Shown here piece after piece: positions 34,972-43,856 of a stretch of 64,000 nucleotides of DNA (within the stretch, counting starts at the first letter, position 1; each line of letters begins with the position of its first letter). The notes below the pieces were generated by a model, which was not told the origin of the DNA, did no database searches, and saw only the letters and a program-made list of their open reading frames with translations. Location of the stretch: the NCBI RefSeq assembly GCF_014842915.1, contig NZ_JACYXI010000008.1, positions 124,001 to 188,000 of the forward strand. The letters are read 5' to 3'. The position numbers and the translations under genes are program-made. The stretch is from Roseibium litorale. GTDB taxonomy: Bacteria > Pseudomonadota > Alphaproteobacteria > Rhizobiales > Stappiaceae.

Positions 34972-36000
34972 TCAGGCATTTCTCCTGCCGCCGCGGCGCG
35001 AGGACAGGTAGAATGTGAAGACAAGGGCAGCGACCAGCACGGCGCCCTTGACGAAATCCTGCATGTAGTAAGGGGCATTCATCATCGTCAGGCCCTGAAG
35101 CAGAATGCCGACGAAGAGGGCGCCTGCCGCCGTGCCGAAGGCATTGGGACGGGCCGCGCCCAAAACCGCAAAGCCGATCAGGGCAGCAGCGACACTGTCG
35201 AGAAGAAGATTGTTGCCCGATGCGATATCCCCGCGGCCCAGGCGCGCCGCCAGAAGGATGCCGCCGACCGACGCCAGCACGCCGGAAATCATGTAGGCGG
35301 CGATCTTGTAACGCTGGACATTGGTGCCAACGAGGCTGGCCGCCCGCTCGTTCGAGCCGATGGCATACATCAGCCGGCCATGGCGGGTGAAGCCGAGGAA
35401 CAACCAGATGATCACGGCAATCGCCAGGAAAATCACCACCGGAACCGGCAGAAGACGGTCGAGAAAGAGATCAAAGCGGTGACGGCCCAGCCACAGGAAG
35501 GCCTCGGAAAAGACCCCTTCGGCGACGCGGCCATCGGCGAGGCTCATACCGGTCGCGACCGAATTGCCCTGGGTCGGGATGCGCTGCAGACCGATCAAAA
35601 GGAACATCATGCCGAGTGTCGCCAGAAGATCGGGCACCTTCATCTTCACGATCAGGAGGCCGTTGATCAGCCCGACGACTGCCCCCATCACCAGGCACAG
35701 CGCGACGGCAACGAATGCGGATTGTTCCAGCACCACCATGGAATAGGCAGACAGCATCAGCGACGAGGTCGCGACCGACCCGATGGAGAGATCGAAGCCG
35801 CCAACCACGAGCGTGCAGGTGACGCCAAGGGCCAGAATGCCGGTGATGGCGACGGACTGGAAGATGAAGACTGCCGACCTTGGGCTGGCAAAACCGTTTG
35901 CATAAAGGCTGAAGAACAGAGCCAGGCCGCCCAGCAGCACGATGAAGCCATAGCGAATAGCATATTCGAGAGCATTTTTGTTCATGTGAGTGGTCTTCAT
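34972..36000 (-). CDS. Ribose-type ABC transporter permease
   Basis: A 342-residue RbsC-like inner-membrane protein with 8-10 hydrophobic segments. The conserved block is IGSNERAASLVGTNVQRYKI (about residues 215-234) followed by AALIGFAVLGAARPNAFG. The ATG at 36000 overlaps the ATPase stop (ATGA at 35997-36000); a second Met five codons later is possible. It forms the channel for the ATPase at 35997-37574. Confidence 0.92.
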   Translation of the reverse strand: MKTTHMNKNALEYAIRYGFIVLLGGLALFFSLYANGFASPRSAVFIFQSVAITGILALGVTCTLVVGGFDLSIGSVATSSLMLSAYSMVVLEQSAFVAVALCLVMGAVVGLINGLLIVKMKVPDLLATLGMMFLLIGLQRIPTQGNSVATGMSLADGRVAEGVFSEAFLWLGRHRFDLFLDRLLPVPVVIFLAIAVIIWLFLGFTRHGRLMYAIGSNERAASLVGTNVQRYKIAAYMISGVLASVGGILLAARLGRGDIASGNNLLLDSVAAALIGFAVLGAARPNAFGTAAGALFVGILLQGLTMMNAPYYMQDFVKGAVLVAALVFTFYLSSRRGGRRNA

Positions 36001-37574
36001 CCTGCCTCGGCCTGTCTTCCGGCCCCCTGTCCAGATGACGCTCCGGCCTCTTCGGGGAGCGGCTCGCGGACCCGTCCGGACACATCCGCGACAAGCCCGT
36101 TCAGATCGATGTTCTTGTTCCGGTATTCACCGGCAATCGCGGCTTCGTTGAGGACGATGATGCGGTCGGCAATTTCCAGCGCCTCATCGATCTCCGCAAC
36201 GAACACCAGCGTGGTCCGGCCTGCCGAGGTCTCGCGGATGTAACGGCCAATGTCGCGCCGGGCGCCGATGTCGACGCCCTGAAACGGCTCATCCAGAAGC
36301 AGGACACGGGAAGCCTGCAGCAGCCAGCGGCTGATCATGACCTTCTGCTGGTTGCCGCCGGACAGGGTGCCGATGCCGTCCCGGTCGCTTTCGCATTTCA
36401 CGCCGATCTTGCCGATCATTTCGTTTGCCGCGCGGCGCTGCGCACGCTCGCTCAAGAAAGAGAACGTGCTGAAGGCCTTGAGGAACGGCAAGGTCATGTT
36501 GTTGGCAATGTCGAAGTCCCCAATCACCGCATTGGAGCCGCGGTCCTTCGGCGACATGAAGACACCCATCCCGACAGCCTGCGAGGCATTTCCCGGATGA
36601 TAGGGCTTGCCGTCGAGGAACAGCTCTCCGCCTGCGGCTTCGGACAGGCCGAACACGATTTCGGCCAGTTCCGTCGTGCCGCTGCCCAAAAGCCCGGTGA
36701 AAGCGATGACCTCCCCTTCCCGCGCCGAGAAGCTGATCGGGGCGCTGTCTTGAAAGAGCTTCACATTCCGGGCTTCGAGAATAGTCTCACCGCCAGTCAC
36801 CGGCTCAATGTCCACTTCGGTCATCTGGTGGCCGAGCATGGCATTCACCGCGCCGACATAATCCAGCTCCTCTCCTTCGAAGATGCCGGAAATGGCGCCG
36901 TCACGCATAGAGACAATCCTGTCGGCAACCCTTCTCAGGTCCGACATGCGGTGGGAGATATAGAGGATCGCAACCCCATCGGCCCGCAACCGGTCGATGA
37001 GCGAGAACAGGCGTTCCGCCTCGGACGCGGACAGCGATGAGGTTGGCTCATCAAGAATGAGCAACTGGGGCGAGCGGGCCATCGCCCGGGCAATCGCGAT
37101 CATCTGCCGGTCGGCAACATCAAGATCCGCGACGCGGGCGCGCACATCCATGTCGAGCCCCATGCTCGCGGCAACCTCCTCCGCCCGCTGGCGCAGCTTC
37201 CGGTCATTCACGAACAGGCCCGCGCCCGGTTCCGTCAACCGGTCCAGCGTCAGATTGGTGGCCACATCGAGATCCGGAATGACACCGTCATCAATGGACT
37301 GGTGAACAGTCACCACGCCCTTGGATATGGCATCTGCTGCATCGATTGGCGCGAAGGGCTGACCCGCAAGCTCGAGCTCTCCTGCATCCGCATGATGATA
37401 GCCGCACAGCACCTTCACCAGCGTTGATTTGCCGGCGCCATTGGCCCCCATGAGAGCCGTCACCTCGCCCGCATGCAGCTCCAGATCAATCCCCCTGAGG
37501 ACGTGATTTCGTCCGAAGGATTTCTCCAAACCATTAATCTTACAGGTGATTTTAGCCACCTTACCTCCCAGCAT
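35997..37574 (-). CDS. Ribose-type ABC transporter ATP-binding protein, two domains (RbsA type)
   Basis: A 525-residue protein with two ABC domains. The first has Walker A GANGAGKST and Walker B LLILDEPTSSLS. The second has a degenerate Walker A region (FTGLLGSGTTE), signature LSGGNQQKVMISRWL and Walker B VLLLDEPFQGVD; the uneven pair is normal for RbsA. The ATG at 37574 is chosen with GAGAGGAG upstream; the TTG at 37601 also lies in frame. It is the first gene of the importer operon, 120 bases from the divergent mtnK. Confidence 0.92.
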   Translation of the reverse strand: MLGGKVAKITCKINGLEKSFGRNHVLRGIDLELHAGEVTALMGANGAGKSTLVKVLCGYHHADAGELELAGQPFAPIDAADAISKGVVTVHQSIDDGVIPDLDVATNLTLDRLTEPGAGLFVNDRKLRQRAEEVAASMGLDMDVRARVADLDVADRQMIAIARAMARSPQLLILDEPTSSLSASEAERLFSLIDRLRADGVAILYISHRMSDLRRVADRIVSMRDGAISGIFEGEELDYVGAVNAMLGHQMTEVDIEPVTGGETILEARNVKLFQDSAPISFSAREGEVIAFTGLLGSGTTELAEIVFGLSEAAGGELFLDGKPYHPGNASQAVGMGVFMSPKDRGSNAVIGDFDIANNMTLPFLKAFSTFSFLSERAQRRAANEMIGKIGVKCESDRDGIGTLSGGNQQKVMISRWLLQASRVLLLDEPFQGVDIGARRDIGRYIRETSAGRTTLVFVAEIDEALEIADRIIVLNEAAIAGEYRNKNIDLNGLVADVSGRVREPLPEEAGASSGQGAGRQAEAG

Positions 37575-37626
37575 GTAACGAGCTCCTCTCTCGTGGGACA
37601 AGATACAGCACGCAATTTAGTCATTT

Positions 37627-37641
37627 GTCAACAAGCTTGAC
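37627..37641. promoter_or_regulatory. Putative SorC-type operator between importer and mtnK operons
   Basis: GTCAACAAGCTTGAC has perfect 5-bp arms GTCAA/TTGAC and lies in the middle of the 120-bp divergent promoter region, which is AT-rich. It could serve both transcription units and is a candidate site for the SorC-like regulator encoded in the mtnK operon. The palindrome is seen; binding is inferred. Confidence 0.5.
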
Positions 37642-37694
37642 TTTTGAATATTTCTGCATTTTAGTCCGGCTAGACCGGGAGGAAAGATCATCAA

Positions 37695-38969
37695 ATGGAC
37701 ACGCCAAACCCGCAGGATACGCGCTATTCGCCGCTCACCGCCGAGACATTGGCCCCAAAGCTGTCTCAGGTCGCAGCCGTTGCTGAAAGGGTCGGAGGGG
37801 ACCCCGCCACATGGGATGTCGTGGAGGTCGGCGACGGCAACCTGAACCTGGTTTTCATCGTGAAAGGCCCGGAAGGCAGCGTCATCGTCAAACAGGCGCT
37901 GCCCTATGTCCGGCTGGTGGGAGACCGCTGGCCCCTGCCGCTCTACCGGGCCTTCTTCGAGTATCATGCGCTGATCCGGGAGGCGGAACGGGATCCCGGC
38001 GCCGTTCCGGAAGTCTTCCACTTTGACGAAGCGCAGGCGCTCATCGTCATGGAATTCCTCAGCCCGCACAAGATCCTGCGCCGCAAGCTGATTGATGGCG
38101 AAAAGGTCGAAGGCCTGGGCACGTTCCTTGGCCGCTTCTGCGCACGCACGGCCTTCCGCGGATCTGAGCTGTCCATGAAAAGCGCCGGCAAGAAGCAGGA
38201 CGTTGCGCTCTTTGCCGGCAATGTCGCCATTCCCGCCATCACCGAAGCGCTGGTGTTCACAGATCCCTATTACGATGCGGAGATGAACCACCACACGGGT
38301 GAGCTGGATCCGGTCGTCGCGAACCTGCGCAAGAATGTAAAGCTGAAGGCGCGTGTCCAGCGCATGCTGATGAAATTCGCCTCCAACACCGAGACCATGG
38401 TGCATGGCGATCTGCACAGCGGCTCGATCATGTCCACGGCGGCCGAAAGCCGCGTGATCGATCCGGAGTTCGTGCAATACGGCCCCATGGGCTTTGACAT
38501 CGGCATGCTGACGGCCAATTTCCTGATGGCTTATTTCAGCCAGCCAGCACACCGCAGCAGCCAGGATCTTCAGGACTATCAGGAGTGGATCCTGTCGGTC
38601 ATCGGGGCAACCCTGACAACCTTCGACGAAGAGTTCCTGCACCTCTGGAAAACCGAACGGACCGGGATGCTTTATCCGGCCAGCCTGTTCGAGGACCAGG
38701 GCCAGTCGTCCGAGGAAACATGTGCCGCACTGCTTGCTGAGATCCGGCAGGACGCGGTCGCGTTCTGTGGCATCGAAATGCACCGGCGCACCCTGTCCCT
38801 CGCGCATAACGCAGACTTCGAGACCATCGAGAACACTGCTATCAGGGCACCGCTGGAAGCCCGCAACCTTGCCCTGGGCACGGAACTCATACTGAACACC
38901 GGGGCGATCCGCACGCCCCGGGCTCTTCTGGAAATCGCACGTCAATTCAATGCAAAGGACATCCTATGA
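37695..38969 (+). CDS. mtnK: 5-methylthioribose kinase
   Basis: A 424-residue kinase that phosphorylates free 5-methylthioribose at C1. The nucleotide loop is [16 protein letters not shown], the catalytic loop is [10 protein letters not shown] (His237, Asp239), and the metal motif [17 protein letters not shown] is characteristic of MtnK. The ATG has GGAGGAAA upstream. It is followed, with 4-base overlaps, by the isomerase mtnA and a SorC-type regulator. In the DHAP shunt the kinase also accepts 5-deoxyribose, so either sugar is plausible. The kinase requires a free sugar, which fits the divergent sugar importer; no nucleosidase or mtnP is in the window. Confidence 0.94.
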   Translation: MDTPNPQDTRYSPLTAETLAPKLSQVAAVAERVGGDPATWDVVEVGDGNLNLVFIVKGPEGSVIVKQALPYVRLVGDRWPLPLYRAFFEYHALIREAERDPGAVPEVFHFDEAQALIVMEFLSPHKILRRKLIDGEKVEGLGTFLGRFCARTAFRGSELSMKSAGKKQDVALFAGNVAIPAITEALVFTDPYYDAEMNHHTGELDPVVANLRKNVKLKARVQRMLMKFASNTETMVHGDLHSGSIMSTAAESRVIDPEFVQYGPMGFDIGMLTANFLMAYFSQPAHRSSQDLQDYQEWILSVIGATLTTFDEEFLHLWKTERTGMLYPASLFEDQGQSSEETCAALLAEIRQDAVAFCGIEMHRRTLSLAHNADFETIENTAIRAPLEARNLALGTELILNTGAIRTPRALLEIARQFNAKDIL

Positions 38970-40075
38970 AGGTCAACGGCACCCACTACCGCTCCCTTTG
39001 GTGGGATGAAGACAAGGCCGCGCTTCAGATCATCGATCAGCGCTGGCTGCCCCATGACTTCCGCATTCAGCAAGTCGATGACCTGCAGGCCTATGCAGAT
39101 GCGATCGTGGAAATGCGGGTGCGCGGCGCGCCGCTGATCGGCGCAACCGCCGCCTATGGCATGGCGCTTGCCGCCCGCATCGATCCATCCAACGCGCATC
39201 TGGACAAGGTCTGGGCGTTTCTCGACAAGACCCGCCCGACCGCGATCAATCTGCGGTGGGCGCTGAACCGGTGCCGGGCGCATCTGACCGTTCTGCCGGA
39301 AGACCAGCGTGCTGAGGCTGCCCTCAAACTGGCGCACGAAATCGCCGACGAGGACGTCTGGATCAATCGCAACATCGGCCTCAACGGTCTTGAGATCATC
39401 CAGAAAATTGCCGCCAGCAAGAAGGATGGCGAACCGGTCCGCATTCTGACCCATTGCAATGCCGGCTGGCTGGCCACCGTTGACTGGGGCACGGCCACCA
39501 GCCCGATGTATCACGCCCATGACGCCGGCATCCCGATCCATGTCTGGGTGGACGAAACCCGCCCGCGCAACCAGGGCGCCCTCACCGCTTGGGAATTGGG
39601 CAGCCACGGCGTGCCGCACACCTACATCACCGACAATGCCGGCGGCCATCTGATGCAGCACGGCCTGGTGGATATGGTCATCGTCGGCACGGACCGCACC
39701 ACGCGGCGGGGCGATGTCTGCAACAAGATCGGCACCTATCTGAAGGCGCTGGCCGCCCATGCGAACGACGTTCCCTTCTATGTGGCCTTGCCCTCGCCGA
39801 CCATTGACTGGACCGTCAGCGACGGCGTCAAGGAGATCCCGATCGAAGAGCGCGGGCAGCGGGAGATCACCCATGTTCAGGGTCTGACGGAGACGGAAGA
39901 AATCTCCCAGGTCCAGGTTACCCCGCACGGCACCCCCGGCGGCAACCCGGCTTTCGACGTGACGCCGAACCATCTGGTCACCGGTCTGATCACCGAGCGC
40001 GGCGTTTGCGCTGCGACGCCGGAAGGTCTGGAGGGCTTGTTCCCTGATCTTTCACGGATTGCCGAGAGCGCATGA
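38966..40075 (+). CDS. mtnA: 5-methylthioribose-1-phosphate isomerase
   Basis: A 369-residue enzyme that isomerises methylthioribose-1-phosphate to methylthioribulose-1-phosphate. The family elements [33 protein letters not shown] (catalytic Cys164), [17 protein letters not shown] and [10 protein letters not shown] are present. The catalytic Asp lies in [11 protein letters not shown] (Asp243), where many MtnA proteins have GADRI..NGDV, so this is a variant in the region around the Asp. The C-terminal [21 protein letters not shown] matches the family. Both ends overlap neighbours by 4 bases. Confidence 0.94.
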   Translation: MKVNGTHYRSLWWDEDKAALQIIDQRWLPHDFRIQQVDDLQAYADAIVEMRVRGAPLIGATAAYGMALAARIDPSNAHLDKVWAFLDKTRPTAINLRWALNRCRAHLTVLPEDQRAEAALKLAHEIADEDVWINRNIGLNGLEIIQKIAASKKDGEPVRILTHCNAGWLATVDWGTATSPMYHAHDAGIPIHVWVDETRPRNQGALTAWELGSHGVPHTYITDNAGGHLMQHGLVDMVIVGTDRTTRRGDVCNKIGTYLKALAAHANDVPFYVALPSPTIDWTVSDGVKEIPIEERGQREITHVQGLTETEEISQVQVTPHGTPGGNPAFDVTPNHLVTGLITERGVCAATPEGLEGLFPDLSRIAESA

Positions 40076-41076
40076 CATCCGGCCAGAAGAAACCCGGCCC
40101 CACCGAAACCAAGTCCATCCTGCGGGCCCGCCCGCAGGACGAAGGGATCATTGAGGTTGCCTGGTGCTATTACCAGGAAGGCATGAACCAGAACGAGATC
40201 GCCGAGCGCCTCGGCCTCTCGCGGGCAACTGTCGTCAACTATCTGTCGGAGGCCCGCCGCCGGGACTATGTGCGCATCACCCTTGACCACACGATCTTCC
40301 GGAACCAGGAACTGGCCCGGAAGCTGGTGGACACCTTCGGGCTGAAGGATGCCATCGTGGTGCCCTCGTCTTCCGACGGGCCAGAACGGTCTCTGGACCG
40401 GGTCACCCGAGTCGTCGCCGACTGGCTGCCAAGCCTTCTGGAGCCGGGCGACCGGCTGGGCGTTGCCTGGGGCGAGACGATTTACCGGGTGGCGGAAGCA
40501 GCACCCCGCCTCTCTTTGAGCGAGCTGACGGTCGTGCAGCTGGTCGGCTCCCGCCCGGCTGCCATGGGCTTTGCGGCGGAGACCAGCTCGGCCACCCTCG
40601 CCCGGCGCTATGGCGCCCATTGCATCAACCTGCATGTGCCGCTGCTTCTGTCCGATCCTGATCTCGCCGACCGTCTCAAGCAGGAGCCCGTCATCCGGGA
40701 GCAGCTGGAGGCGGTTGCCAATTGCAACAAGACGGTCTTTGCCTGCGGCACCTGCGGCGAGAACAGCCACGTCGTTCACACCGGCCTTCTCGATCATGCG
40801 GACATCGCCGCCTGCGCGCAGCAAGGCGCTGTCGGGGTGATCTGCGGACGCCTGATCGACGGCGAAGGCAAGGGTCTCGACCGGGAAATCGAAAGCCGCA
40901 TGATCGGCGTCACCCTCGACCAGATGCGCAACAAGGACATGGGCCTGCTTGTCGGCTCAGGCCCCGAGCGGGCCAGGCCCATGCTTGCCGCCATCCGCGG
41001 CGGCTATGCCACCCATGTCGCCACAAGCTCAGACACTGCCCAAGACATCCTGAAACTCGCGTTGGACCCATGCTGA
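40072..41076 (+). CDS. SorC-family sugar-responsive transcriptional regulator
   Basis: A 334-residue protein with an N-terminal HTH ([20 protein letters not shown], about residues 36-55) and a SorC/DeoR-type sugar-phosphate-binding domain (effector domain, PF04198 type). Such proteins respond to phosphorylated intermediates, here likely methylthioribose- or deoxyribose-phosphate. It overlaps mtnA by 4 bases and the aldolase by 7 bases, so it is translated with the pathway and may control the divergent importer via the palindrome at 37627-37641. Confidence 0.9.
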   Translation: MTSGQKKPGPTETKSILRARPQDEGIIEVAWCYYQEGMNQNEIAERLGLSRATVVNYLSEARRRDYVRITLDHTIFRNQELARKLVDTFGLKDAIVVPSSSDGPERSLDRVTRVVADWLPSLLEPGDRLGVAWGETIYRVAEAAPRLSLSELTVVQLVGSRPAAMGFAAETSSATLARRYGAHCINLHVPLLLSDPDLADRLKQEPVIREQLEAVANCNKTVFACGTCGENSHVVHTGLLDHADIAACAQQGAVGVICGRLIDGEGKGLDREIESRMIGVTLDQMRNKDMGLLVGSGPERARPMLAAIRGGYATHVATSSDTAQDILKLALDPC

Positions 41077-41735
41077 AAACACCCTACACCGACACACCCG
41101 AACTGCGCCAGGCCATCATCGACACCTGTATCGACATGAACCGGCGCGGCATCAACCAGGGCACTTCCGGCAATATCTCCGTGCGCGCATGCGACCGCAT
41201 GGTGATCACCCCGTCCGGGATCCCTTATGACCGCATGACACCGGACATGCTGGCCTCGATGCCGCTGGAAGGGACCGGCGAATGGGAGGGCCCTTGCAAG
41301 CCCTCGACCGAATGGCAGTTTCACATGGCGCTCCTGAAGGCCAAACCGGACATGCATGCCGTCGTCCACGCCCATCCGGTCAATTGCACGGCACTTGCGA
41401 TGAACCGCGAGGAAATCCCGGCCTGCCACTACATGATCGCCATTTTCGGCGGCAACCGCGTGCCGCTGGCCAATTACTCGCTGTTCGGCAGCAACAGCCT
41501 CGCCGATGACGTGACCTCCACCATGAAAGGCTACAGCGGCTGCCTGATGGCCAATCACGGCGCGGTGGTGGTCGGCGAAACCCTCGAAAAAGGCCTGTGG
41601 CGGCTGGAAGAACTGGAAGTGCTGGCCAAGGCCTATATTCTCAGCCGGACCATCGGCACGCCGCATATCCTGAGCGATGCCGAAATGAGTGAAGTGATGG
41701 GCGCCGTGCAGAACTACGGGATGAAATCGACCTGA
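41070..41735 (+). CDS. Class II aldolase (fuculose-phosphate aldolase family), candidate methylthioribulose/deoxyribulose-1-phosphate aldolase
   Basis: A 221-residue zinc aldolase; the ATG at 41070 overlaps the regulator stop by 7 bases. The catalytic Glu81 (PSTEWQFH) and zinc ligands His100 and His102 (VHAHPVN) and His163 (NHGAVVVGET) have exactly the spacing of Glu73, His92, His94 and His155 in E. coli FucA. Phosphate-binding GTSGNISVR is near residue 30. With mtnK and mtnA this matches the aldolase step of the DHAP shunt: methylthioribulose-1-phosphate or 5-deoxyribulose-1-phosphate is cut to DHAP and methylthioacetaldehyde or acetaldehyde. No mtnB-type dehydratase (similar fold) is expected because the classical mtn genes mtnC and mtnD are absent here. 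Confidence 0.9.
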   Translation: MLKTPYTDTPELRQAIIDTCIDMNRRGINQGTSGNISVRACDRMVITPSGIPYDRMTPDMLASMPLEGTGEWEGPCKPSTEWQFHMALLKAKPDMHAVVHAHPVNCTALAMNREEIPACHYMIAIFGGNRVPLANYSLFGSNSLADDVTSTMKGYSGCLMANHGAVVVGETLEKGLWRLEELEVLAKAYILSRTIGTPHILSDAEMSEVMGAVQNYGMKST

Positions 41736-41844
41736 GACGCACGGTCCAGACGGACGCAGAAGAGCTGGCTCGGGAAATTTGCACAGCTGGGATAAGTGGA
41801 ATTTCTGCCTGACTTTGGCTTAGATGCCGGAAACAGGAGAGACG

Positions 41845-42156
41845 ATGACGAGACGACCGCGCCGGAACCATAGCCCGGCTTTCAAGGCAAAGGTGGCACT
41901 TGCCGCGATCAGAGGCGAGCAAACGCTGGTGGAGTTGTCCCAGCAGTTCGACGTGCATTCCAATCAGATCAAGCAGTGGAAAGACCAGCTCCTTGAGGGA
42001 GCGACGGGCGTTTTCGGTGATGAAGCGAAGGCGGAACCGGCCGGACCGAGCGTCGATGTGAAAACGCTTCACGCCAAGATCGGCGAACTGACGCTGGAGA
42101 ATGATTTTTTATCCGGTGCGCTCGGCAAGGCGGGATTGCTGGGCGGAAAGAAATGA
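41845..42156 (+). CDS. IS3-family transposase OrfA
   Basis: A 103-residue DNA-binding protein of an IS3-group element. The HTH is HSPAFKAKVALAAIRGEQTL followed by ELSQQFDVHSNQIKQWKDQL, and a leucine-zipper-like C-terminus (LHAKIGELTLENDFLSGAL) follows. The ATG at 41845 has AGGAG before it. The orfB frame is -1 relative to orfA and overlaps by 4 bases, the usual arrangement for a frameshifted OrfAB transposase. Because orfB is truncated the product cannot move the element. Confidence 0.9.
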   Translation: MTRRPRRNHSPAFKAKVALAAIRGEQTLVELSQQFDVHSNQIKQWKDQLLEGATGVFGDEAKAEPAGPSVDVKTLHAKIGELTLENDFLSGALGKAGLLGGKK

Positions 42157-42645
42157 TTGACCGCGAGCACAAGCTGCCGATCGTGAGGCAGGCCAGGCTC
42201 CTCGGCTTCAGCCGTAGCAGCGTCTACTATTCGCCGCGTCCTGTTCCGGACGTCGATCTTGCCCTGATGCGCCGGATCGATGAGCTGCATCTCGAGTATC
42301 CGTTCGCGGGAAGTCGAATGTTGCAGGGGCTTTTGAAGGGTGAAGGGATCGGGGTCGGGCGGCTGCACGTCGCTACGCTGATGAAGAAGATGGGCATTGA
42401 GGCGATTTATCGCCGTCCAAACACCTCAAAACCAGCGCCAGGTCACAAGATTTATCCCTATCTCCTGCGCAAGCTGGCGGTCACCCGTCCCAATCAAGTC
42501 TGGGCCATGGACCTGACCTACATCCCCATGGCGCGTGGTTTTGTCTACCTCTGCGCCGTCGTGGACTGGTTCAGCCGAAGGGTTCTGTCGTGGCGATTGT
42601 CGATCACGATGGAGGCGGACTTCTGTATCGAAGCGGTCGGGGAAA
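42153..42645 (+). pseudogene. IS3-family transposase OrfB, 3'-truncated
   Basis: The frame begins with the normal orfB start and continues through HTH_21 (LGFSRSSVYYSPRP) to the first part of the integrase core (VWAMDLTYIPMARGFVYLCA, first catalytic Asp of the DDE triad). The similarity stops after MEADFCIEAV near 42641, where an intact protein would go on to the second Asp (NTDQG) and the Glu. The frame itself stays open to 42764 in unrelated sequence. About 140 C-terminal residues including two catalytic acids are lost. Confidence 0.85.
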
Positions 42646-43698
42646 ACCAGACGCGCTACTTCATCATTCCGATAGTCATACGATTGGTGCCAGTTCTCGG
42701 GTGGTTTGACTCAAACACTGATCGACCATTCGCTGGGTTTGTGCCGCGTGGCTTTCCGGCGTGATCTGACCCTCACTCCGATCGACCCGACGTGTGTCTT
42801 TCCCTGGACCTGTCGATCATCCGGGAACGCCTTGCGGCGAGGCTTTATCTCAAAGGTGCTGCCGTGACCCAAGAAGGGCCTGACCATCCGGTCTCAGGAC
42901 TGTCCTGTCCCTGCCTCCTTCTGAGTGAAGCTTGTTTACATGCCGCAGGAAAGGAACTTCGGATGGCCGAACACCCAGAAGCGTCTCAGATCGTTGGTGG
43001 CGTCGACACCCACAAGGATTTGCATGTAGCGGCTGTCGTTGACCTCCGTGACCAAGTTCTCGGCACCGAGAGCTTTACCACGACACGACACGACACGGAT
43101 ATCGTTTGATGCTGACCTGGATGCGGTCATTCGGCGATTTGCAGCGTATCGGTGTTGAATGCTCTGGCAGCTATGGCGCGGGTTTGTTGCGCTACATGCA
43201 AGCGGCCGGCGTCGAAGTGTTGGAAGTGACGGCACCCGACAAACAGGACCGTCGCCGTCGAGGAAAAAATGATGACTTCGATGCACAAAGTGCGGCCCAC
43301 GCAGCTTTTGCAAAACGACACACCGTGACACCAGGAAGCCGGGATGGAATGGTCGAAAGCCTCCGTGTTCTAAGAGTTTGCAGGAAGACTGCCGTTCAAG
43401 CCCGCCGCATTGCCCTGCAAATGATCCAGACGACAATTGTCTGTGCGCCTGACAAATTACGAGACCCACTGCGTCAAATGACGCGTATGCAGTTGATCCG
43501 CACGTTGGCAGCTTGGCGGCCTGATCTCACGGCTTATCGCCAGATTGAGGAAGCCTATCGCATCTCTCTCAAATCGCTGGCACGACGTTACCTTGAACTT
43601 CATGATGAGATTGCCGATCTGGACGACATGATCGAAGCCATCGTCAAAGACCTGGCTCCAGAGCTGCTGGAACAGCCCGTGATCGGCCTGAACAGTGC
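42646..43698 (+). mobile_element. IS110-family insertion sequence, right part lost
   Basis: An IS110-family element follows the IS3 break. It has a 317-bp noncoding left part (42646-42962) and a frameshifted transposase gene whose C-terminal half is cut at 43698 by the left end of the TniABQ transposon. IS110 elements have no terminal repeats, so its left boundary is only inferred from the IS3 break. The long noncoding left end of IS110-group elements encodes the bridge RNA that guides recombination, and this interval is a candidate for it. Confidence 0.7.
42963..43698 (+). pseudogene. IS110-family transposase, frameshifted and 3'-truncated
   Basis: The N-terminus MAEHPEASQIVGGVDTHKDL carries the RuvC-like DEDD start (GVDTHKD). 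The frame then runs into a stop at 43107. The sequence before the break has three copies of ACGAC in tandem (about 43081-43095). Removing one 5-bp copy restores the family reading TTRHGYRLMLTWMRSFGD and joins the second frame (43106-43783), which continues with GVECSGSYGAG and KNDDFDAQSAA. The C-terminal Tnp domain with the catalytic Ser is absent because the transposon begins at 43699. So the gene has two independent inactivating changes. Confidence 0.85.
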
Positions 43699-43850
43699 TG
43701 TGGCTTTCCATTTAATTCTAAGAATAGGGCACCAACGATTTCAGTCGTTTGAGCCAGCACTTAATTTGAGAATGGGCAGTTAATTTGATAACACGGCTTG
43801 GCTTTTGTCACTTAATGTGAGAATGACGTTCGCGATGTTTTCCTCGCGAG
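43699..43850. repeat. Left end of the transposon with repeated transposase-binding motifs
   Basis: Besides the terminal sequence, the motif ACTTAATTTGAGAATGGGCAG (about 43758-43778), TTAATTTGATAAC and ACTTAATGTGAGAATGACG (about 43811-43829) repeat the core TTAATNTGAGAAT. The element's other end has the same core in TTAATCTGAGAATC (about 47218) and inverted as GTTCTCATAATTAACTGCC. Repeated sites at both ends are typical of TniA/TnsB-type transposases. The tniA start lies just after. Confidence 0.7.
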
Positions 43851-43856
43851 CCTGCC

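Larger units (their letters stand above)
41736..42645 (+). mobile_element. IS3-family insertion sequence, right part lost
   Basis: Immediately after the aldolase gene lies the start of an IS3-family element: a short leader, an intact orfA and a truncated orfB overlapping by an ATGA. Its exact left end is not resolved. The right boundary, near 42645, is where orfB stops matching the family, just after the third helix of its catalytic core. The rest of orfB and the right inverted repeat are missing, replaced by IS110-type sequence. Confidence 0.75.
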
